From Tilletiopsis washingtonensis (taxonomy: Eukaryota; Basidiomycota; Exobasidiomycetes; Entylomatales): 64,000 nt of DNA. The first letter of the stretch is position 1. Every line of letters starts with the position of its first letter. Positions 56,249 to 64,000 of the stretch are shown here, in pieces. Where the stretch lies: NCBI RefSeq assembly GCF_003144115.1, contig NW_020312002.1, positions 860,750-924,749 on the forward strand, read 5' to 3'. The position numbers and the translations under genes are program-made. The notes under the pieces were generated by a model, which was not told the origin of the DNA, searched no databases, and saw only the letters and a program-made list of their open reading frames with translations.

Positions 56249-59200
56249 TCACTGCGACTCCTCGACACGCCCGCTGCGCTTCATGACGATGTCGAGGCCC
56301 GCGAGCAGGCTCTCGCTGTCGCTCTTGCGCATGTGGGCGCGAGCGAGCGCACCCCGGGCCGGCGCGAGTGTCGAGGCGGCCCGCTTGGACTCGCCGCTGC
56401 GGGCAGCGGGCCGAGAGCCAAAGCTGGTGACGCTCGAGCTGGCACCGCCGGCGCCGCGGCGCGCACCGGCGCTGCCGCGCGCCTGGTCCCAGGCAGGCTC
56501 CTCCTTCCACTCGGATTGCAGGCGGCGCATGCGTTCCTGCTCCGTCTGCGTGCCTCGCCGCGGCCCGCGCTGCAGCAGCATGGACATGGCGGACTGTCCC
56601 GGAATGGTCAGCTGGGCCTGCGCATCGGTGGCCAAACGTGCTCACCTGCGACTCTTCCTCGTCGTCGTCGCCGCCGGCGCCAGGGCCGCGCCGCTCAAAG
56701 GCCATGCGACTGCCGTCAGAGGGGCCGTCGCGCATCGACCGTGCCTTCGCAGCAAGACGGTCGTTGATGACAGGCGCGTGCAGGCTGCTCATCTCCTCGT
56801 CGCTGTCGTAGAAGGGGTCGGCGCGGCGCTGCGCCTCGGCTTCGGCCTGCTGTGCAGCCAGCGCCGCCTCGTCGTCCTCGTCGAGCACGGCGCCCGACTT
56901 GCGCTTCCGGCGCTGCTCCCGGATCTGCCGGACGAGGTCGCGATGCGTGATGCGCTCGCGTTGCGGCCCATCGTCGTCCAAGTCGTCGTTGTCCGAGGCT
57001 TCGTCGCTGTCGTGGCGCGGCGCACGCGTGCGGACCTCCTCGTCCTCGCTGGCCTCCTCCTCGCCGCCCGCCAGGAAGGCGTACTGGTCCAGCTCGTCCT
57101 CGTTGCGGTGCGTCTCCACGTATGTGCGCACAAAAGCCTGCGACTCCTCGCTTTGGGCTGTACGACCGGGCGCGTCAGTAGGGCACGATGCGGACCATGC
57201 GTCCGACTCACCGAGCAGGTCCATGCCGTCGGTGCCCTCAAGCTTGCGCTTCTTGGCCAGCGGGGCGCGCAGGCCCTGCGCGCGGCGGAGCAGATCTTCC
57301 TCGTCCCAGTCGTCGTCGAGCACGTCACCGAGGTCGCCGGCGTCGCGTGCACGTCCGCGACGGCCGGTGCGCAGCCCTCCGCGCACAGCCTTCTCGTGCA
57401 GCGCCAGGGCCGCGGCGTCGTCCTTGTCGATGTCTTCCTGGTAGCGCGCGAGAGCGAGCCGGTCCTTGAGTGCCTCGTCTTCCTCCTTCTCGTCGTTCAT
57501 GAGCCCCTCGAGGTCCTTGCCGTCGTCCTCCTCGTCCTCGTCATCTTCGTTGCCCGACTCGCCGTCGTCGCTGAAGATGCCCTGCAGGCCACCGTTTCCG
57601 CGCCTGACGCGTCCCTCGTTGTCCTCGTCCGACTCTTCGGCTTCACCCTCGACGAAGGCGTTGGTGCGCTTCTTCGTCTCCGGGCCTGCCGAGCGGCGCG
57701 ATGCCGCCTCGCGCAAGACTGTGAAGGCGTCCTTCGGCAAGCTGTCCTGCGAACCCAGCTGGAGGTCTTCTTCTTCCTCGTCGAGATCTTCAGCCTCCTC
57801 GTCCGAGCCGAGCTCGTCTGCCTGCGGGCTCTGCGCCGCACGCGCCGACGGTGAGCGCGAAGCACGGGCAGAACCCGAGCCCGACGGCCGCGTCGCTGGC
57901 TCTTCATCGTCATCCGACTCCTGGCGGGCACGGCGGAAGCGCTTGCGGCTGGGAGCGCTGACGGCGGGCCCGGCGGCGGAAGACTGGTCCTGGATGGACT
58001 CGCCAGAAGCTCCGGCTGCAGCGCTCTCGGGGGCGGACAGACGCGAGCCCTCGGGCGCCTGCGTCGCGTCCCAGAGCGCGGCCTGGCTCTGCGACTGAGA
58101 CTGGCTCTGGCTCTGTCCGCTGTCGTCGTCGCCGGGACGCGTCTGCGTGAAGAAGCCGTGGCGGTTGATGTACTGCATGGGCGCCTTGTTGGCGGCCAGT
58201 TGCTGCTCTGCGCGTGCACGCTCGGCCTGCGCGTCCAAGTGCGCCGCGTCAGACTCGGAGTAGCTGAGCGACGGCAGCGCAGATGCGGTCGGCGCTGCGG
58301 CCTCGTCGGCCTGGGCGCGGCGCAGTGCGGCAAAGGCATCGCCGGTCGTCGTCGGCGGCGGCATGCTCTGTGACTCGACCTGCAGACGTCCGATGATGTC
58401 CAGGCTCTCGCCGCGCGGCGGCGCACCGACCTGCGTCGACTCGAAAAATTGGCCGAAGACGCTCGCGTTGGATGCGGCACCGGCACTCGGTGCCAGCAGG
58501 CTTGACGCGCCCTGCGGCGACGGTGAGGACGGTCGACGGACTGCGGGCGCAGCGGTAGGCTGAAAGAGCTGCGTGAAGCCGCCGCCGCCGAGCACGAAGC
58601 TGCCGGCACGCGAGATGTTAGGCGAGACGCTGGCCTGTCGAGGCGCGGACGATGCGGCATGCGGCTGTGCTGCGGCGGTGGGCTGGAACCACTGCGTCAT
58701 GCCGCCCTCGAAGTTGGCGCTCGGGGCCATCGTGATGGCGTCCGCGCTGCTGGCGCTCTTGCGCCCGCGGCCAGGGCTGTCCGCGGGCAGTGCAGCGAAT
58801 GGCGTGCGCACAGTAGAGACGGAGCTTTCTGCATCGGCCTCGTCGTCGGACAGGACGAGGCGCGTGCCGCGGCCACGAGGCAGGGGCGCGAAGACTGTCT
58901 CGTCCTCGTCGTCGTCGGCGGAACGCAGCGGGGCGCAGGGCTGACTGCTGGTGGGCTGCGAGTTCTCCTTGTCGCTGTCCTCCTCTTCGCTGTCGGCCGC
59001 GACGATGGCTGCGCTGCGTCGAACGTCGACATCCTCGCTCGCATCGCTCGCGTCACCGTCGGCACTCTCGACTGCCTCTGCCTCGCTGCCGCTGCCCAGC
59101 AGCACGACGTCGTCGACCACCATATCGGCGCTTTCGTCCCAGTCCGGATCGTCGTCATCGTCGTCGTCGGCTGCCGCGACGCCCGACTGCTGCTCCTCGA

Positions 59201-61426
59201 CGAGCTGCTTGCGGGCACTGGAGCGCTCGAGCATGCGCCGCACCTGCTCCGCGTACGAGACCGGCGCTGACTCCACGCCCTTCTCGACCTTCTGCGGCTG
59301 CGTTGCGCCCTTCGACGTCGCTTCCTTGGCCGTGCGGGACCGCAGGTTCTGCTGCTGCGCGCGTCGGAGCATCGTCTCGTTGAGCTGGTGCTGCGTCACG
59401 GCCAGCGGCGGATTGCTGCGGCGCGACGTGACGGCGCGAGGCGCCTCGGAGCCCTCGATCGACTCGGGCACACCGTCGACCTGTCTGCCCTGCTCGTGGG
59501 CGCGCGCCCGGCGGTGTGCAGAAACCGGCGAAGCGTGGCCAGCAGCAAGCGCCGCGGCGGCGCCGAAGGTGCGGCCCGCGGCGCGCAGCTGCGAGTCGGT
59601 GACCCAGTCGTCCGAGCCAGGCGGGTCGCTGCTGGGTGCGCCGGGCGAGCCGCGGTGGTTCGCACGCGCATCCGAGGCCCGGCTGCGCGCGAGCATCGCC
59701 GCGGGCGTGCGGGCAGCAGCAGGCGCAGGGCTGAGATCGCGCTCGATCTCCAGGTCGCTGTCGTCGCTGAGCGCGGAGCGGCGAGTGGACGCCTTGCCCT
59801 TCTCGCTGCGCCGCTGTGCAGCCTCGAGGGCCCTCTGCTTAATGAGCTGCAGGTTGCTGGCGCGCTCGCGCTTGGCCTTGGCAGCGACGGCAGCGCTGAA
59901 GATGTCGGCAGCGTCGGGCAGCTCGTCGTCTGACGTGGCCGGGCTCTGCAGGGCGGGCGAGATGCGACTGGCCTGTCCGAAATCTCTGCCGGCCAGGGTG
60001 TCGCGTCGATCGGCAGCGCGAGCATGCGCCTCGGGGTGCGACACTTGCGGCGCGGCTCGGAGCGAGGACGACGGTGCATCGGCCTCGATGGGGTCTGAGA
60101 CGGGCGCCGGCCGAGGGCGAGCGATGGCTGGAGGCCGCAGACTGCAGGGGGAGTGAGTAGCGGTCGCGCCAACGCCACGCGTCCTGGCTCACCTGTCCTG
60201 GCCGCCGATGCGCGTCAGCAGGTCGGAGATGCCGTACGTCTTGCGCTCGGCGACGGGCTGGGCCTTGACGGCCTTGGTCTTTTGGTCGCGCTCCAGCCGC
60301 GCCGTCATGCGGTGCATCTCTTCCTTTTGCTGCTTCGAGAGGGGCTGCGAGAGGCGTGTTAGGGGTGTAGCTAGGGCTGCACGTACGCGCTGCTCACCTT
60401 GGGCGCCTTGACCTTGGACGTAAGCGCGAGGTGCGAGCCGCCGGCGCGCTTGTGGTCAGCGTGTGCCGGCCGGCGCTCCTTGCTCCGTGCTGCCTTGGCA
60501 GACTTGCCGGGCAGCTTCTTGCGCTCGAGCACAGAAAGCACATCGTCCAGCGGGTCGCGCTCATCGTCGATCTGCACGTCGGAGCTGCTGGACACGTCGC
60601 CCGCGCTCTCGTGCCCCGCGTCGGCATCGGCGTGGCCCTGCTTTGCGCGAGCCTGGGCTGCCATGTGCAGCAGCTTGGCGCGCCGCTGCTGTGCAGCCTC
60701 GTCTTCGCGCTGCAGCTTCTGAGCTAGCAGCGGTGAGGGATGCGCGCCGCCATCGCTGCCGTCCGACACGGGATCGTCATCCTCGGAGCCGGACGGCGCG
60801 GCGCTGCCAACAGCCTTTTTCGCTCGTCTCGCCTTGCCCTGCTTGCGCGGTGAGGAGTACGAGCCGTCGCTGGCGTCTTCCTCGCTCGACACGTCCGACG
60901 GCGACACCCGCAGCGCTGCCGGCTGGCCGGCTCGGCTGCGCATGCGGCCCGCGACGCCGCCCTTGCGCAGCGGGCGAGCTGCGGCGCGCGACGTGGAGCC
61001 TGGGCTGGCGCGAGTCGCCACCACATCGTGCGGCGCGTTCGACGACGGTGGCACGCTGCTGAGGTCCGACGAGAGGCCGGGCCGTGCGTCGCCTGACGAC
61101 GACGGTGCAGCGCCGGCCGCAGCGAGGCGCTTGGCGCGGAAGCGAGCGAGGAATGCGTCGGGGTCTTCCTCGTCGTCGTCGGCGGCCTCCTCGAGGTGCA
61201 GCCGCGGTGCAGCGGCAGGCGCCTTGGGCGCCGGCTGGTGGTCACTGCCGGGCGAGAGCGCCGTGGGGCAGCTCGACTCGGCGCGCTCGCCGTCGCTGTC
61301 AAAGTCGCTCAGCACGGCACGCAGAGGCGGCGACGACGGCGCGCTGGGCGAGGCCTCGGGCGCCGGGCGGGCGCGGCCGTACGTGGTGCGGGCGGGTGCA
61401 GGCGGCAGCACGCCGGCGGAAGACAT
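56249..61426 (-). CDS. MRC1: Replication checkpoint mediator Mrc1/claspin
   Basis: About 1655 aa from five exons (61426-60398, 60344-60193, 60141-57212, 57157-56646, 56593-56249), all phase-checked. Mrc1 travels with the fork, couples helicase and polymerase, and passes the Mec1/ATR signal to the effector kinase. The Mrc1-like domain is seen at LQGIFSDDGES...GLMNDEKEEDEALKDRLALARYQEDIDKDDAAALALHEKA. The rest is acidic and Ser-rich with many SQ/TQ sites, including an SQ ladder near plus position 58090-58115 and two copies of a TQxFQPTAA module. The start at MSSAGVLPP follows family length; upstream in-frame Mets give only Arg-rich sequence. Intron 3 (57211-57158) is 54 nt with no in-frame stop, so its retention would simply add 18 residues. 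Confidence 0.88.
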
Positions 61427-61770
61427 GGTGCCGCGGCGAGAAGGAAGGGTCACGAGTGGCAGGTGGGTGTCCGGGGCGATGAGGCGGAGCAGGGAGATGG
61501 GTGTGAGAGGGAGGGAGCGTGTGGATCGCTCAGCTGCGGCGGGCCGCGCGCGAAGCACACGCGCCCATTTACGCGTCGCGCGCAGCGCGCGCCGTGATGC
61601 TCTCGGCGAGCGTAGGACCGCTCCCACGCCGTCCCGGCCGAGACGAGGCCCGCGCGGCCGGCCGGCGCGGCTGCCGAGCCGGCGGCGGTCAGCAGCGAAG
61701 TGCCATCTCGCCGCCCTGCGCTTTCAGCGCCTCTCTTCCGCACCGCCATCTCCAAGCACACGCCGCCGCC
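61427..61770. promoter_or_regulatory. Divergent promoter, MRC1/RIB3
   Basis: 344 bp between start codons. A CGCG-dense patch (around 61555-61600) includes ACGCGTC near 61571 (TTACGCGTCGCG), which matches the MCB core ACGCGT bound by MBF in G1/S genes. That would suit MRC1, but this is one site in CpG-rich DNA. Confidence 0.4.
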
Positions 61771-62958
61771 ATGAGCGCCCAGTCCTCCTCGTCTGCCGCG
61801 CGGCCGCTCTTCGATGCCATCCCCGACGCCGTCGCCGCGATGCGCGCCGGCGAGTTTGTCGTCGTGCTCGACGACGAGGACCGCGAGAACGAGGGCGACC
61901 TCATCTGCGCCGCCGAGCTCTGCACGACGGAGATGATGGCGTGGTTCGTGCGGCACAGCAGGTGAGTGCGCTGCACCGCGAGGACGTGTGCGGAGAGCGA
62001 GGTGGTGGGTGTGTGGGCAGAGCTAGGCGGGCACGGCTGCGAGCGGGCATGCCGCAGCACGGCGAGGAAAGAGGAGGGGCCGCGCTGCGCATGTCGCGAG
62101 TCAACGCGCAGCTCCGTCGTTCTCTCAGAGCAGAGAGACTCAGAGGCCGCTCTGGGCATAGCTGTGGCGCTGCGGCGGCAAAGATCCGGGACGTGTTCTC
62201 CTGGCTGCCCCGCGTCATTGCGCGCAGAGGACTTGCCAGAGGCTGCCGCTGTGCTCCGTCGCTTATCGGTCTGGCTCTTGCCGCCATGGTGGCAAGAAGC
62301 GAGCGCTGACGCCGTCTTGCGCGCTCCAGCGGCTTCATCTGCATCTCGCTGCACCCGTCCATCATTGCTGCGCTCGAGATCCCCATGATGGTGCCGCGCA
62401 ACACGGAGAAGAACAAGACGGCGTACACCGTCACGGTCGACTACATCGACGGCACGACGACGGGCATCAGCGCGCACGACCGCGCGCTCACTGCGCGCAA
62501 GCTCGCCGACGCCCACGTGCCGGGGCGCGTGGCGCCGGGCGACTTTACGCGGCCCGGTCATCTGAACCCGCTGCGCTATACGGAGGGCGGCGTGCGGCGG
62601 CGAGGCGGGCACACGGAGGCGAGCGTCGGTGAGTGCTGCATGGACCGTGTGTGCCGCAGCGCTGACTTCTTTCCCATCAGACCTGGCAATCGCGGCGGGC
62701 CTGTCGCCAGCGGCGCTGCTCTGCGAGCTCGTCGACCCCGCCGACCCCAAGGGCGGTATTGCCGCGCGCGACGCCTGCGTGGCCTTTGCGCGCGAGCACA
62801 ACCTGCGCATCTGCACCATCGAAGCGCTGCGCAAGTGGCGCGAGGAGCAGGAGGGCGCCTCGTTTGAGGGCAGCGAGAGCGCGCAGGGCGAGACGCTGGA
62901 CCAGGAGCGCGGCGTGACGCTCGAGACGCAGGCTGTGGCGCCGCCAGCGAGCTCATAG
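61771..62958 (+). CDS. RIB3: 3,4-dihydroxy-2-butanone 4-phosphate synthase
   Basis: Makes the four-carbon precursor of the riboflavin xylene ring from ribulose 5-phosphate. 255 aa from three exons (61771-61961, 62330-62628, 62681-62958), phase-checked. Catalytic acidic loop [12 protein letters not shown]; then [75 protein letters not shown] and LCELVDP. The protein lacks the GTP cyclohydrolase II domain fused to this enzyme in many bacteria, as expected for fungi. The C-terminal 45 residues are an acidic extension. The first intron is 368 bp. It is the last intact gene before the telomere, only 950 bp away, so it may be exposed to telomere position effects. Confidence 0.95.
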
Positions 62959-63251
62959 CGCGCTTGCGCGAGGAATGAAATCTCGTGCAGACCAAGCAGC
63001 GTGCCAATCTCGGCAGAGCACTTGCAGCTGAGGCAGCGCTGAGGTGCTGCGCTCCTTGACCATCACAGCAACGGCTGAGGGCAGCTCCGGTGCAGCAGCA
63101 GGTGCTGCGGCTCTTGCTGAAGCAACCAAGGCGCAAGAGCGGCCAAGAAGGCCGGCAAGGCAAGCACGTCTAGCATGTCCAAGCAGCCTTACATCTGAAG
63201 GTCTCACATTCGCGTTGTCTGCCTTCTTCTGTCTGCCTTCTTCTGTCACCT
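62959..63251. other. Subtelomeric stretch after RIB3
   Basis: The composition changes within about 100 bp of the RIB3 stop codon to the same TCG-poor, GCAAG/TTGC-rich style as the left 10 kb. No supported gene. Confidence 0.55.
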
Positions 63252-63905
63252 CTACAGGATGCTGCAATTGTTGGCAGCTGCATCACTGCCACAGGCTGAC
63301 ACGCACCTGAGATTCACCCAACCTCTGCTGCAACAGGTTTGCACAAGTCTTGTGCAGTGCTTGCCCCACTTTCCTCCTGCGCACCTGCTAGAAGGGCTTG
63401 GAGCTTGCCTGCGCTGCACAAGCCTTGACAAGAGGACCTGCAGCCCATGCAGCAGGGTCAACATCAGAGAAGTAGCTGGCATTGTCTCTGTTGCGGGCGC
63501 TGGCATCAGAGCTGCCAGCGCAAGGGCCCGCAGCCCATGCAGCAATGTCAACTCCCTACCCAGAATCAGTCTCACCACCCTTCTTACTTGCGGCACACAG
63601 CCAAGTTCCCTCCTGTCCACATTGCCAAGGGACTCTTCATCAAGTTTGGTGCACCGCCAGCAACGCTTGGCATGCAGTTTCTGCCGCTGTCCACAGCGAT
63701 CCTTCTTGCCAAGCTCAGCATGTTGCACCAAGAGCTCCTCAATTGTTGTCAGGCGCGCATCAAGCACCTGCACTTCTGCTCCAATGAGGGCAGAAGCCTG
63801 GCTGAACAGCTAAGTGCGCTTGGCTTGCTGCAAGTTGGAGTACAGGTGGAGAGCGCAAATTGGTTGATCAATCCTGATCATCTCTGCCAGCGCAACCGCG
63901 TAGAC
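63252..63905 (-). pseudogene. Decayed ORF truncated by the telomere
   Basis: Reading away from the telomere on the minus strand, the frame opens at the repeat junction and runs through helical, protein-like sequence (ALAEMIRIDQPICALHLYSN; LDARLTTIEELLVQHAELGKK; a CWRC motif) to a stop at 63252. One TAG interrupts it at about 63812, a C-to-T change from CAG. No start codon lies between the TTAGGG array and the coding-like sequence, so the 5' part appears to be missing. The family is not recognised. Confidence 0.45.
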
Positions 63906-64000
63906 TTAGGGTTAGGGTTAGGGTTAGGGTTAGGGTTAGGGTTAGGGTTAGGGTTAGGGTTAGGGTTAGGGTTAGGGTTAGGGTTAGGGTTAGGGTTAGG
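63906..64000 (+). repeat. Telomere, (TTAGGG)n
   Basis: Almost sixteen perfect TTAGGG units run to the end of the window with the G-rich strand 5' to 3' outward, so this is a right-hand chromosome end. TTAGGG is the common repeat in basidiomycetes and filamentous fungi. The array is probably cut short by assembly. Confidence 0.98.

Overview
The window is nuclear DNA of a basidiomycete fungus and ends at a chromosome end: the last 95 bases are a TTAGGG telomere array. Evidence for a basidiomycete is the very GC-rich genes with short (about 50 nt) GTGAGT/GTGCGT introns carrying CTGAC branch sites, a Clp1-like sexual-development protein, an EGCrP-type GH5 glycosidase and a nuclear-encoded complex I subunit. 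Intron-containing genes alternate on both strands, often as divergent or convergent pairs with 80-700 bp between them. The species cannot be named. The hypermutation signature described below is of a kind reported for Pucciniomycotina such as Microbotryum, which is only a hint.

Layout. 1-10.75 kb is a gene-poor, repeat-like domain. It has lost almost all TCG/CGA trinucleotides, is rich in TTG/CAA, and holds only broken exon relics, small minisatellites and one inverted repeat. An intron-bearing tRNA-Asp gene (10.86-10.95 kb) sits where the composition switches to GC-rich genic DNA. From there: an unrecognised 837-aa protein with a weak GIY-YIG-like stretch (11.25-13.77 kb); a divergent pair of a single-chain biotin-dependent acyl-CoA carboxylase (15.43-19.56 kb) and an acyl-CoA ligase (20.25-22.52 kb); a RING-CH membrane E3 ligase; a poly-Q forkhead factor; a GH5_12 glucosylceramidase/steryl-glucosidase; two tandem glutamine-rich coiled-coil proteins; a Clp1-like protein; NDUFS8; U2B''/U1A-type RNA-binding protein; APN2; a PAC4-like proteasome chaperone; VPS26; NMN adenylyltransferase; a giant alpha/beta hydrolase; a fold-3 esterase; MRC1/claspin; and RIB3. 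About 950 bp after RIB3 the telomere begins. That last stretch shows the same TCG-depleted composition, and the telomere starts inside a decayed minus-strand reading frame.

How the genes relate. Most are unlinked housekeeping functions: retromer, complex I, splicing, NAD and riboflavin synthesis, DNA repair and replication checkpoint. The one plausible functional pair is the divergent acyl-CoA ligase and acyl-CoA carboxylase, which could activate and then carboxylate the same acid. MRC1 and APN2 both concern replication and repair but are 12 kb apart, so clustering need not be meaningful.

Gene boundaries come from reading splice sites and family motifs by eye. Exon joins given with coordinates were checked for reading phase. 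No database search was possible, so names rest on motif recognition.
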